Source: CAZVGZ01 sp964627605
GTDB lineage: Bacteria; Latescibacterota; MWCZ01; CAZVGZ01
DNA length: 64,000 bases
Assembly: GCA_964627605.1 (NCBI GenBank)
Contig: CAZVGZ010000007.1
Span: 1 to 64,000 of the forward strand
Reading direction: 5' to 3'
The position numbers and the translations under genes were made by a program. The notes below the pieces were generated by a model. That model had not been told where the DNA came from, made no database searches, and saw only the letters and a list, made by a program, of their open reading frames with translations. Of this stretch, positions 1-9,800 are shown in pieces. The number at the start of each line of letters is the position of its first letter. Position 1 is the stretch's first letter.

Positions 1-83
1 GCCGAAGGTGGGACTCGAACCCACACGTCCTCGCGGACACCGGATTTTGAGTCCGGCGCGTCTACCAATTTCACCACTTCGGC
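1..83 (-). tRNA. tRNA-Leu (anticodon CAA)
   Basis: Read on the minus strand, the sequence folds as a class II tRNA. It has a 7-bp acceptor stem (GCCGAAG with CTTCGGC), a long variable arm with a GTCC/GGAC-type stem, and a T arm containing GGTTCGAGTCC. The anticodon loop is CTCAAAA, giving CAA and reading UUG leucine codons. The variable arm and the D-loop TTGGTAGAC fit tRNA-Leu. CCA is not encoded. The gene begins exactly at the window edge but looks complete. Confidence 0.95.
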
Positions 84-436
84 TTGGGCCTATTAAGCCC
101 TATAAAAAGTAGCCGTGACAGCGCGGTGTGGTCAATCCTCCCACTTGGTCGCTGTGTTGGGCTTTCACTCAACTCCACGACGCGCAATTTCAATCAAGCA
201 AATGCTTTCTTTCTCGATACGCCAGTGTCTGAGATTGGTGTGTTGATGATGGGTCCAGTCGTACCGCAAGAATCAGTTGTAGCGCGACGTTCACTGACGG
301 TGGTTAGTGTAAACTGAGCCGAGATCTATGTGTAACAGGTCGCCGCTGCTAACAGACGTCCGCACAACGCTATAGGAGGTATACTCGACGTAATTAAGGA
401 GATATTGCCAAAGATATCTTCCCACAAATCGACCGC
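84..436. other. intergenic, no feature recognised
   Basis: This 353-bp stretch lies between tRNA-Leu and the SGNH remnant. A short open frame at 84-317 has no recognisable domain and no good ribosome site. I see no RNA gene, repeat or convincing terminator. Confidence 0.5.
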
Positions 437-856
437 TCAGTCGCCGACAACATCAGGCGATGGGCTGACAACTCCAGTCACCGGGATGCTGTCAATATCC
501 AGCAAACCGTTCTTCATCAAAAACTGTCCAATCGCCACGCCTGCGAGCCTGTGCGCTTCCTCATTGGGATGAGGATCGTACGCGCTCTCAGAGAGCCTGT
601 TAGCGTCAAGACCTTTGTAGACATCACTATAAAGGTCCAGAAACCACTTTGAATCCGTCAGGTCCACTATGTCAGCCATTCGGTTGTGCAGCTCCGCATA
701 TGGGTAATTCTCACCCAGCGCCACGAACGCCGGAAACATGACTATCACCAGCGGCGCACCTGCCTTAGCGACGATGCGGACTGATTCGCGGAGATCGTCC
801 TGGAAACTGTCCCATGCTGGGTTTCGATCTGTCCATGAATAATCCAGCAGAAACGG
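437..856 (-). pseudogene. SGNH/GDSL-type hydrolase, C-terminal remnant
   Basis: Translated upstream of the nearest GTG, this frame reads as the second half of an SGNH hydrolase. It has a hydrophobic strand with APLVIVMFPAF and the late catalytic Asp/His block YDPHPNEEAHRLAG, which is the D-x-x-H region of the family. The frame is closed by a TGA at 857-859, and the N-terminal half with the GDS serine block is not present in any frame upstream. A peptide in another frame just above (ISHEDDRF) may be its frameshifted continuation. SGNH domains of this kind are partners or fusions of MBOAT acyltransferases, and an MBOAT gene starts divergently at 1167. The gene is probably dead; a sequencing frameshift is the alternative. 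Confidence 0.6.
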
Positions 857-1166
857 TCATCTTCGTGAGAAATATATTGAAGCCGGACCTGTATCTGGCG
901 TCCACTGTCGGCCATCGCGTGATGTTCCCCTTTGCCAGCAGCGACAGCGATTTTACACTTCATTGATATCTGGCAATAGCCGCGCACAGACATTGCAGCC
1001 GCTCTGTTGTGCGATCTGGAAAGACGCTTTGGGATAGCAATCTGCCGATCAGCCGACATAGAAAGTAGCAGTGGATCAGACAACTCCAGACAACTTATTG
1101 GTACACGGACCACCTGACCGACAACGCTGACTCTTCCTACCTCACCTTTCGCCTATATTTTCGCGT

Positions 1167-2603
1167 ATGCTCTTTAATTCACTCGCCTTCGCCGTCTTTC
1201 TTCCTGCCGTCCTGATACCCTATTGGGCTCTGCGACGCCGCTCTTTGCGCAGCCAGAACGCTCTGCTCCTGGTGGCTAGCTATCTGTTTTACGGCTGGTG
1301 GGATTGGCGTTTTTTGTCTCTGATCATCGTCAGTTCGCTTGTCGATTTTCTTGTAGGGCGAGGGTTGGCCTCCACCGAACACAAAGTCGCACAAAAAAAA
1401 CTTCTAACAGTCAGTATAGCAACAAACTTAGGCATTTTGGGTTTCTTCAAATATTTCGATTTTTTCATCACCTCCGCCGCCGATCTCCTGACAGCATTTG
1501 GTCTCTCAGCAAATGCCCGCACTTTGGGCGTTATTCTTCCAGTGGGCATCAGTTTTTACACGTTTCAGACACTGAGCTACACCATAGACATCTACCGTGG
1601 AAAGCTGCGCCCCACCAAAGACCCCGTGGCGTTTTTCGCGTTCGTGAGTTTTTTCCCGCAGCTTGTCGCCGGGCCGATTGAGCGAGCGTCCAACCTGTTG
1701 CCTCAGTTTTCCAAGACGCGATCGCTCACTCTTGATGAGGCCAAAGATGGCGTAAGGCAGGGTGTGTGGGGGCTTTTTAAGAAAATCGTCATCGCCGACA
1801 ACCTGGCGCCTCACGTTGACGCCATATTCTCCGCAGAAACTCACACCGACGGTTTGACTTTGGTAATAGGGGCATTCTTTTTTGCCATACAGATCTTTTG
1901 CGATTTTTCCGGCTACTCAGATGTGGCTATCGGCACTGCGCGGCTGTTCGGTTTTACACTGATGCGCAACTTTGCTAACCCCTATTTTTCAAGGGATATA
2001 GCGGAGTTTTGGAGACGTTGGCATATCTCATTGTCCACCTGGTTTCGTGACTACGTCTACATTCCGCTAGGTGGCAGTCGCGCCGGGCGCAGCGCACACA
2101 TCTTTAATCTCATGGTCACTTTCGCTGTGAGCGGCCTTTGGCACGGCGCCAACTGGACGTTTTTGGTGTGGGGAGTGCTAAATGCTCTCTACTACATCCC
2201 GTTCATGCTGCTGAATCGCCACCGCCACAATCTCGACACCATCGCCGAGGGACGAATACTACCATCAGCAAGCGAGGTTATTTCAGTCGCTGTCACATTC
2301 AGCATGACGCTTGTGGCATGGGTGTTTTTCCGGGCGGATTCGCTCTCTCAAGCATTTTCGTACCTTTACGGGATTGTCTCAACGCCCTGGGTATCTGGCG
2401 CGATCACACAGACCTACGCCTGGCCCTTAGCGCTCTGCGGGGTACTGTTTATAGTGGAGTGGTTCCAGCGAATGCAGCCACACGGTTTCCAGATGAATGG
2501 TTGGCCGGTAGCGCTGAGGTGGGTCGCCTACTGCGCAGTGATCACCATAATGATTGGTGTCGGCAAAAGCGGTCATCAACCTTTTATATATTTCCAGTTC
2601 TGA
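1167..2603 (+). CDS. MBOAT-family O-acyltransferase (AlgI-like)
   Basis: This is a 478-residue polytopic membrane protein of the MBOAT family, which transfers acyl groups, usually acetyl, across or at the membrane onto polysaccharides. Visible family marks are the FWRRWHISLSTWFRDYVY block near residues 281-298, followed by IPLGG, and the catalytic histidine in WHGANWTF (His326). A hydrophobic N-terminus runs into many membrane segments, and the length matches AlgI-like proteins. The broken SGNH hydrolase on the opposite strand upstream is the usual functional partner and suggests polysaccharide O-acetylation. Start: ATG at 1167 just before the first hydrophobic segment. Family assignment is firm; the acceptor is unknown. 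Confidence 0.93.
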   Translation: MLFNSLAFAVFLPAVLIPYWALRRRSLRSQNALLLVASYLFYGWWDWRFLSLIIVSSLVDFLVGRGLASTEHKVAQKKLLTVSIATNLGILGFFKYFDFFITSAADLLTAFGLSANARTLGVILPVGISFYTFQTLSYTIDIYRGKLRPTKDPVAFFAFVSFFPQLVAGPIERASNLLPQFSKTRSLTLDEAKDGVRQGVWGLFKKIVIADNLAPHVDAIFSAETHTDGLTLVIGAFFFAIQIFCDFSGYSDVAIGTARLFGFTLMRNFANPYFSRDIAEFWRRWHISLSTWFRDYVYIPLGGSRAGRSAHIFNLMVTFAVSGLWHGANWTFLVWGVLNALYYIPFMLLNRHRHNLDTIAEGRILPSASEVISVAVTFSMTLVAWVFFRADSLSQAFSYLYGIVSTPWVSGAITQTYAWPLALCGVLFIVEWFQRMQPHGFQMNGWPVALRWVAYCAVITIMIGVGKSGHQPFIYFQF

Positions 2604-2673
2604 GAGGGTATCTCAAACTGGTACCCGGGCAGTTGTCAAACATCGCCTGAATTCACACCATAAAGGACGCTCG

Positions 2674-2910
2674 ATGTGCAATTACTGCATCCGCACTGAG
2701 GACATAGAGGCTCTGGAAACCAGGCACAAAGTATGGTGGTGCGTGAGCTGCTTTCGCTATATAAGTCGCCTGGAACTAAGGTGCCCAAACTGCTCCGTGG
2801 CGGAAGACGCCTTGCCAGGTCGGTCAAAGCGCGTGAAACTAGCCTACGGACAGCGTAACAAAGAACTGCCGCTCCTGGTTTTCTTGGGTGGTGGAACCAC
2901 ATTTGAGTGA
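2674..2910 (+). CDS. small zinc-ribbon-like protein
   Basis: A 78-residue protein starting at an ATG after an AAAGGA-like site. It contains MCNYC, WWCVSC and CPNC pairs, so three CxxC-type knuckles sit within about 50 residues: C2-x2-C5, C-x2-C and C-x2-C. This pattern suggests a zinc-binding ribbon, a fold used in nucleic-acid or protein binding. The C-terminal part is basic. It lies between the MBOAT gene and cvpA on the same strand. I do not recognise a named family. The cysteine spacing argues against a chance open frame. Confidence 0.5.
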   Translation: MCNYCIRTEDIEALETRHKVWWCVSCFRYISRLELRCPNCSVAEDALPGRSKRVKLAYGQRNKELPLLVFLGGGTTFE

Positions 2911-3031
2911 AGTACACACCGGCGCCTGATGCCCTGGTAGATCCGCACCGCATCCACGCGCGATTGTGGATTGGTAGAGACGCCAGTACCCATGTTTTGG
3001 TGATGCTTTTTCTAAGGATCGGAGCGATATC

Positions 3032-3652
3032 GTGAGCGGCTTTGTGTTAAACCTGATATGCCTGGCGTGCGTTTTGTGGTTGGCTGTCAAAGGATGGCGC
3101 ACCGGGCTGATCCGTTCGATGGCTGGACTGTTGGGGTTGGCCTTAGGCATCTGGGTGGCGACCCGCTATGGCCTCCGCATCGACAGCTACTTAGCGGAGC
3201 TACTGCCCATAAGCGACAGGGCGGCCTCATCGCTCGGATTCGTCGCTGCGATTGCAGTCAGCATGTTCGCTACGCGCCTGGCTGGCAATTTTGTATACAG
3301 ATTGCTGCAATTCACACCGTTCGGGCTGCTGGACACCGCTGGTGGCGCTGCGGCGGGGCTGTTTAAGGGGCTTATTGTGGTTGGACTGATTACGCTAGCG
3401 CTAAGGGTAATGCCTCTGCCTGCTGAGTGGAACAACGCCGCACACGACTCTACTGTCCTCAACTGGTCGGGATCGGCGTGGGGCTTTGTGGTAGAAACCA
3501 CCGAGCCTTACCTGCCGACTCAAGCGCAGCTATACGTCGAAGAACTTCGCGAAAAAGCTAAACACAAATGGAGCGACGCGCAGCAGTTGATCGAAGATCT
3601 CCCTGATATGCCGGAAATACCAGAAATCCCCCAAATGCCGGACTATGATTGA
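3032..3652 (+). CDS. cvpA: CvpA family membrane protein
   Basis: A 206-residue protein with four hydrophobic segments in the first 140 residues, including WLAVKGWRTGLIRSMAGLLG and GAAAGLFKGLIVVGLITLAL, and an acidic, proline-rich tail ending in repeated PEIPEIPQMP. This matches the CvpA (colicin V production) family of inner-membrane proteins. The start is GTG at 3032, set by an AAGGATCGGAG ribosome site. Its end overlaps the start of mutS2 by a few bases, and cvpA-mutS2 is a common pairing in bacteria. Confidence 0.85.
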   Translation: MSGFVLNLICLACVLWLAVKGWRTGLIRSMAGLLGLALGIWVATRYGLRIDSYLAELLPISDRAASSLGFVAAIAVSMFATRLAGNFVYRLLQFTPFGLLDTAGGAAAGLFKGLIVVGLITLALRVMPLPAEWNNAAHDSTVLNWSGSAWGFVVETTEPYLPTQAQLYVEELREKAKHKWSDAQQLIEDLPDMPEIPEIPQMPDYD

Positions 3653-4398
3653 CGCCCACACCTTAGAGACTCTCGATTTCTTCCTGGTCCGCGACCGGAT
3701 CGCCCGACTGGCCGCATCACCCCTAGGCGATCGGCGATGACAGCGGAATCCCTATATCAGGGATAAGGGATTTTCGTCTTGCCATAAGACAGTCTGCGCT
3801 AGATGGGTCGATGGCTGAACCTGAAGCTCTTCTGGACCTGTCTGTGACTTTGGGGGTCGTGACAAAACTCGCCCGATGGGTAGACGCACGAACCGGTTCG
3901 ATACCCCATGTCGCCGACATCGCACAGGCCTTGGAGCCGTGCGAAGAGCTCAGAGACAAAATCCTCAAAGTGATTGATCAGGCAACAGGCGAGGTCAAAG
4001 ATTCAGCGTCGCCAGAACTCACGCGACTAAGGCGCAACATTTAGAGAGGAAGGCATGACATCCGCAAGCAGGCAGAATCGGCTATGCGGAGTCTTGGCGA
4101 TCAGGTGCTGTCCGAGCCGCTCGTAACCATCCGCGATGGAAGACTGGTTCTCCCTGTAAAGACCCAAAGACGGTCATCGGTGCCTGACATCGTGCATGAC
4201 CAGTCCGCAAGCGGCCAAACGCTCTTTGTGGAGCCTAAAGCTTGCGTGGAGGCAGCCAACAGTGTCAGGTCGCTAGAGATAAGTAAGAGGAAAGAGGTGG
4301 AGCGCCTCTTGAGAGACCTAACGTCGGACGTCCACACCAATCTCCCTCGCCTCGAATCAAATCTCCTGGCGTTGGGTATCTTGGATCGTCTCTAAGCC
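3647..4398 (+). pseudogene. mutS2: MutS2 endonuclease, degraded 5' portion
   Basis: The start (ATG at 3647) reads HTLETLDFFLVRDRI, the typical MutS2 opening, but a TGA follows after about 31 codons. The frame then shifts to 3811-4044 (ALLDLSVTLGVVTKLARW and further) and to 4084-4395, which carries the recognisable VTIRDGRLVLPVK and HDQSASGQTLFVEP blocks of the MutS2 core. All ATPase and Smr domains are missing. The sequence stops at about 4398, where an IS3-type remnant begins. MutS2 normally acts on branched DNA or rescues collided ribosomes. At least two frameshifts or stops plus truncation make loss of function nearly certain. Confidence 0.85.
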
Positions 4399-4399
4399 A

Positions 4400-4810
4400 T
4401 CGCCACCTATGCGGCGGCTTTCAGCGCCTCGCAGGTCAGTTGCGCATCCAGCCGCCGCGACAGTGCCCAACCGGTCACTTTCCGAGACTAGGCATCCAGC
4501 AGCACGGCTAAGAACACTAACTCTGTCGGGAGGCGGATATACGTCACATCTGCCACCCACACCAGGTCAGGCCTTTTGGGCACCTGGTTGCGATACAGGT
4601 TCGGATAAACCGGCAGGCCGTGTCTACTCTCCGTGGTCTTAACGTGCCTGCGCTGCGCGGCTCACGCCCCCTGCCAGATACTCCCTGACAACCGCCAGCT
4701 TGAATTCCTGTGTGAATCTCCGTCTGACCGCCATAAGGGCGTCTCCTTCCGTCCCTCAGGCAAACTACAATCTTCATACGCTTTCTGTCCAGACCAGGAG
4801 GTGCACTCCA
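4400..4810 (-). mobile_element. IS3-family remnant, internally deleted
   Basis: From 4810 leftwards the minus strand starts with TGGAGTGCACCTCC, the likely terminal end, then an OrfA start (MAVRRRFTQEFKLAVVREYL). This jumps directly into OrfB C-terminal sequence (GLPVYPNLYRNQ, then DLVWVADVTYIRLPTE with the DDE-domain core, a stop at the expected Tyr before SRKV, and GWALSRRLDAQLT). The middle of both orfs is missing, so the element cannot transpose by itself. It abuts the truncated mutS2. Its left end is nearly identical to the copy at 32235-32430. Confidence 0.85.
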
Positions 4811-5024
4811 GTGTCACAGCGGAGGTGTTAACACAATATAACAGCAGACCAGCCATTGCAGAATTCAAGCACCTGAATTGACACACTTCCATTCTGCGGC
4901 TACTATTGCTTAACTGGCCGAGTTCGACGCAAATTGGAACTGCCGACCCGGTTCGCACGTTTTGTGAACCACATACGCCCATCACTTTCAAGTGCAAACG
5001 CTGTGTGAATTCGGTTGGAGATTG

Positions 5025-6245
5025 ATGTTGAAATCGACCATTCCACACGTTCTTGTCGCGTTTTCGCTGATCTCTTGCAGCGGGGCTTTCGCCCCGACTA
5101 TTCAGCGGCGGGACAACGGTTACGACTTCGCTGGCAAGCGAATCGTGGTCTACGTGGCTTCCAGCGGCGAAGAGTACTCCGCCACGCCTGCAAGTCGTGT
5201 TGCCACATCTGTACGGCAGGGGCATCAAGAGGGTGTCTGGTACCAGGGCGGCGGCATACTGCAACATGCCAGCGGAAACGGCGAGGATGTCGGCACACTC
5301 TTCCTGCCGCCAAAGGCCACCGACCCTAGCGTGACTGTCTCCAACCATCCCAGAATGGCCGAACTGACACAAGCTGTGACCGCACAGATCACCTCTATTT
5401 TGGAATCCAAAGGGTACTCGGTGGTGGTGGGAGCTGTAGGAGTTGAGCCCACCACAATCTCAGACCTTGTGTCAAAGGCGGTGGACGACGGCTATGATCT
5501 GGCGCTGATCGTGCCCTTGACCGCCACCCGAAGCTGGAACCGGCGGCTATCGCGACTGGGAACTTCGAGAAGCTCGGCGGACGCTGCGTCGTTCAGCTGG
5601 TCAACCGAACGCGGGGGTTTGGTAATCGCTGGTGCAGCGGTCTACGATACCCATACCGGCCAGCCGGTGTGGGCACACGTTTGGCAGCGAGTGGCGCCTG
5701 GGTGGGCTACTATGGCGCTCGCGATGCCGTGGGATGAACAAGCGCGACACAGCAGGTGGGGCGATGACCACGCGTCGTACTGGATGGAGCTACACAAATC
5801 CTCCGCGAAAAGGGCGATTGCGGTTCTGTTTGGTGGACGCGAGGATGGTTTTCGTCCGCTGCCGAGGGTAGCGCCGCGACCGACAAGTCGGTCATACACG
5901 GGCAGCTATGAAGACTCCAGCCTTGTCCTGTTCAAACCATCTTCCAGCAGTTGGCTGTGGCAAATAGGGCGGGTGACGGAGGACGACACGAACACAGTGA
6001 TCGTTCGACCAGCGCCGCTGAGATCTACCGACGATGAGCCGCCAGTACAGAGGCTGGCCAAATCTAATGTGGTCCCATACCCCGACCGGTCGCCTCCTCC
6101 AGTGGCATATCTGCTGCCTTTGAAAGGAGCGGGGAGTCCGGTGCCGTGGCGGTACGAACGGCGAATTGGTGACCGGGTTTTAGTGACGCAGCTTGATCGG
6201 GAGTTGCGTCCATTCATCGGGCGTATCCGAGTGGCGTTGCCTTAA
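5025..6245 (+). CDS. predicted lipoprotein of unknown function
   Basis: A 406-residue protein beginning MLKSTIPHVLVAFSLISCSG, a signal peptide with lipobox L-I-S-C and acceptor Cys18. The ATG at 5025 has a GGAG site 7 bases upstream; an in-frame ATG at 4992 would add 11 residues ahead of the signal and is less likely. The middle contains a region resembling SH-like or TolB-N-like stress lipoproteins (IVVYVASSGEEY at the start, an RGGLVIAGAAVYDT segment). The C-terminal third is Arg/Pro/Ser-rich. I do not recognise the family. It is probably anchored to a membrane facing the periplasm. Confidence 0.7.
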   Translation: MLKSTIPHVLVAFSLISCSGAFAPTIQRRDNGYDFAGKRIVVYVASSGEEYSATPASRVATSVRQGHQEGVWYQGGGILQHASGNGEDVGTLFLPPKATDPSVTVSNHPRMAELTQAVTAQITSILESKGYSVVVGAVGVEPTTISDLVSKAVDDGYDLALIVPLTATRSWNRRLSRLGTSRSSADAASFSWSTERGGLVIAGAAVYDTHTGQPVWAHVWQRVAPGWATMALAMPWDEQARHSRWGDDHASYWMELHKSSAKRAIAVLFGGREDGFRPLPRVAPRPTSRSYTGSYEDSSLVLFKPSSSSWLWQIGRVTEDDTNTVIVRPAPLRSTDDEPPVQRLAKSNVVPYPDRSPPPVAYLLPLKGAGSPVPWRYERRIGDRVLVTQLDRELRPFIGRIRVALP

Positions 6246-6299
6246 CTGGCACATTCCACTCAATCGTTGTAAACAGCCCCCCATTAGAAGCGAAGCTGA

Positions 6300-6770
6300 A
6301 TGCCCACGCCGGTTGCTCCCTTTCGTCCTGGAATTGATCACATCGGCATTAGTGTCGGTGCGGTCATCTGGGATGGCGGCGGAAAAGTGTTGTTGGCTCA
6401 AAGGGGAGCTGGTGCTAAGAATCAGAACGGCTTGTGGGAAAACCCTGGCGGTGCCGTCAATCTCGGGGAGACGCTGTCCGAAGCGATAAAAAGAGAGGTC
6501 CGCGAAGAGCTAGGGGTCGAAATTGAGATCGTTCGACCGCTAAGATTTGCCGATCACCTGCTGCCTGACGAAGGGCAACATTGGGTTGCGGTAACGTACC
6601 TCGCGAGAATCACGCACGGAGAACCCTCATTGATGGAGCCTGACAAATGCACTGCGCTGCGGTGGTACGATCTGGAAGCTCTTCCTCCTGCTGAGGCCAT
6701 GTCTCCTCTTTCACTTGGTGACCTAGAATGCTTGGCTTCACAACTTGGAATGGAGTCCCATCTCCGTTGA
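6300..6770 (+). CDS. Nudix hydrolase
   Basis: A 156-residue single-domain protein with a complete Nudix box: GGAVNLGETLSEAIKREV followed by REELGVEI, matching G-x5-E-x7-REUxEExGU. The opening DHIGISVGAVIWDGGGKVLL is the usual Nudix first strand. Nudix enzymes hydrolyse nucleoside diphosphate-linked compounds with Mg2+ bound by the box glutamates. The LWENPGG and later WVAVTYLA segments resemble MutT/NudC-like or ADP-ribose pyrophosphatase members, but the substrate cannot be assigned. It lies just upstream of secA. Confidence 0.9.
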   Translation: MPTPVAPFRPGIDHIGISVGAVIWDGGGKVLLAQRGAGAKNQNGLWENPGGAVNLGETLSEAIKREVREELGVEIEIVRPLRFADHLLPDEGQHWVAVTYLARITHGEPSLMEPDKCTALRWYDLEALPPAEAMSPLSLGDLECLASQLGMESHLR

Positions 6771-6898
6771 CAGGATCGTTCTCGGCCACGTACCCTTTAT
6801 CCGGGTAGGGAGCCAAAAACCGACTAGCGAATTTCGCCTTTCCTTTCGACTACCTCTGTTAACCAAAATACCCACGACCACTATGCGGGACCCGCACG

Positions 6899-9800
6899 AT
6901 GTTTAAGGCCATTTTTGAAAAGATATTCGGCACCAAAGCCGAACGCGACGCCAAGAATCGTCAACCCGAAGTGAACGCGATCAACTTCCGTTTTGAAGAG
7001 CTCAAATCCTTTGACGACGAAACGCTGAAGGCCGAAACCGTGCGGTTCAAGGCCGCTATCGCCGACGCCGGGAGTGAGAACGACGCTGTCCGTGCTGCGC
7101 TTGACGGTTTGATGGTGGATGCGTTTGCGGTAGTGAAGGAGACGTGCAGACGGTTCCAGGAGCGCTGTTACTCCTGGGATGTGGTTGGTGCCATGACCGA
7201 TTGGGATATGGTTCCGTTCGATGTGCAGTTGATAGGTGGCATTGTCCTCCACGAGGGCAACGTCGCTGAGATGGCGACAGGAGAGGGCAAGACGCTCGTT
7301 GCGACCATGCCGCTCTACCTGAACGCCTTGGCGGGTCGTGGCACACATCTGGTCACTGTGAACGACTTCCTGGCGCGACGCGACGCCATGTGGATGGGTC
7401 CAATATTTACCTGGTTGGGGCTAAGCACTGCGGTTCTTCAGGACGAAAGAGTAGCCGGAGATCCAAGCTACCTGGTGGATGGGACAATTGAGGATGGGGT
7501 GGTGCTGACACCGTGCTCCAGGAAAGACGCTTACAGCGCTGACATCACATACGGTCAGCAGAGCCTGTTCGGCTTTGACTACCTGTATGACAACATGTCC
7601 ATAAGGCCTGAGGACTTAAGGCACCGCTTCGGAAAAATGGCCGACCCTGATGAGAACCCGTTCTACTTTGCGATTGTGGATGAAGCCGATCAACTACTCA
7701 TCGATGAAGCTAGGACGCCGCTCATCATTTCAGGGCCAGTACCGGACTCCAATCAGCACCAGTACGAACATGTCAAACCACTCGTGGATCGACTTGTACG
7801 CCGCCAGGTAAATATCATCAATGGCCTTGCAGACGAGGGCGAACAGCTTTGGAAGGACGATGAAGTCTACGAGGCTGGTTTGAGATTGCTGAAAGTTCAG
7901 CGCGGTGCCCCGAAACACAAGCGTCTTTTGAGGCTGGTTCAAGACGCAGATATTAAGACGCAGATCAATCGCGTAGAGATGGACTACATAAGGGATAAGC
8001 GGCAGCATGAGCTAGACGAAGGGCTTCTATACTACATCGAAGAGAAAAGCCATGTAGCCGAACTGACAGATGAGGGACGAGAGTCACTGTCTCCAACCGA
8101 CCAGGACAGGTTCACTCTGCCTGACCTCGCGGTTCATATCCAGGCCATTGACGATATCAGCGACGACTCTGATGCCGAAAAATCGCAGAAGAAAGATGAC
8201 GCCCATCGCGACTACGCTGAGGCGGCGTCACGAATCCACAGCCTTTCGCAGTTGATCCGTGCCTATGGCCTCTACGCCAAGGACGAGGAGTATGTGATTC
8301 AGGACAACCAGGTTGTCATCGTTGACGAGTTCACCGGACGACTTCAACCTGGGCGCAGGTTCAGCGACGGACTACATCAGGCTCTTGAGGCCAAAGAGAA
8401 CGTCAAAGTCGAGCACGACACCCAGACCACCGCAACGATAACTGTGCAGAACTACTTCCGTATGTACAACGGTCTGGCTGGAATGACAGGCACCGCCGAG
8501 ACTGAATCGACTGAACTTTACCAGATATATAAGCTTGAGGTAGTGGTGATCCCCACCAACCAACCCATCCGGCGACCTGACCTGGACGACATCATTTTCC
8601 GCACGCGTAAGGAGAAGATCGACGCGCTAATTGAGGAGGTCAAACAGCTTAACGAAGAGGGGCTGCCGGTCTTGGTAGGGACGCGGACGGTGGATGTATC
8701 AGAGACTCTGAATAGAATGCTCACCCGTGCTGGGATAACCGGACACAAAGTGCTCAACGCACGCTACCACCAGCAGGAAGCCGAAATCATATCCAGAGCT
8801 GGGCAGCCAGGCGCGGTGACCATTGCGACGAACATGGCTGGTCGAGGTACAGACATCAAGATCCACCGTAGTTTGGTGAAGTGCGACGAATGCAAGGTCG
8901 GCTCAGGAATGTCAGGTAGCACGCCTACCAACACCGATGACGGTTGGACACTTTCTCACTGTGAGGAGAATCTGCCCTGCGGGCTTCACATTTTGGGGTC
9001 TGAAAGGCACGATGCGAGGCGGATCGACAGGCAGCTAAGAGGGCGTGCTGGGCGCCAGGGCGACCCTGGATCGTCTCAGTTCTTCCTCTCGCTTGAAGAT
9101 GACCTGATGCGGTTATTCGGGTCTGAGCGGATCATTAAGATTATGGACCGTTTGGGGGCTAAAGAGGGCGAGGTCATTACGTCGCCGATGGTCACAAGGG
9201 CCATCGACAAAGCCCAGAAGCGAGTGGAAACCAACAACTTCGAGATCCGCAAGCGGCTCCTGGAGTTCGACGATGAGATGAACAAGCAGCGTGAGGTGAT
9301 CTACGGTCGCCGTCGCCAGGCGCTTGAGTCTGACAACCTGGACGATGAGGTGAAACAGATCATCGCGGACGTTGCTGCCGATCTGGTCGCTGAGTACACG
9401 CTGGGTGCTGAGGAGCCGATAGATTGGAACATTCCCGGCCTTACCGCCGACGTCAGAGGGATATATCTGGCGGAGATAGGCTTCCCCGATGAAGAGATAG
9501 CCGATCTAACGCCGGATGATCTTGAGCAGTTGATTACCGAGCGGGTAGTCAAAATCTTCGAACAGCGTCGGCACGCTTTCGGTGAAGAATCGTTCGACTA
9601 TCTTGAGAGGGTAGCTGTCCTTTCGACCATTGATGACAAGTGGCGCGAACATCTGTATGAGATCGACCTGATGCGCGAGGGCATATACCTTCGGGCGTAT
9701 GGCCAGAAAGACCCGGTCACCGAGTTCAAACGCGAAGCCTACTCAATGTTTGAGGAGATGATCGGCGATATAGACCGCGACACGCTTCGCGTCATTTTCA

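Noticed and set aside
4992..5024. Longer N-terminus of the lipoprotein
   Set aside because: The signal peptide and GGAG site fit the ATG at 5025; the 11 extra residues would precede the signal.
6771..6898. Hairpin TACCC-TTTATCC-GGGTA before secA as a terminator
   Set aside because: The stem is only 5 bp and no T tract follows.
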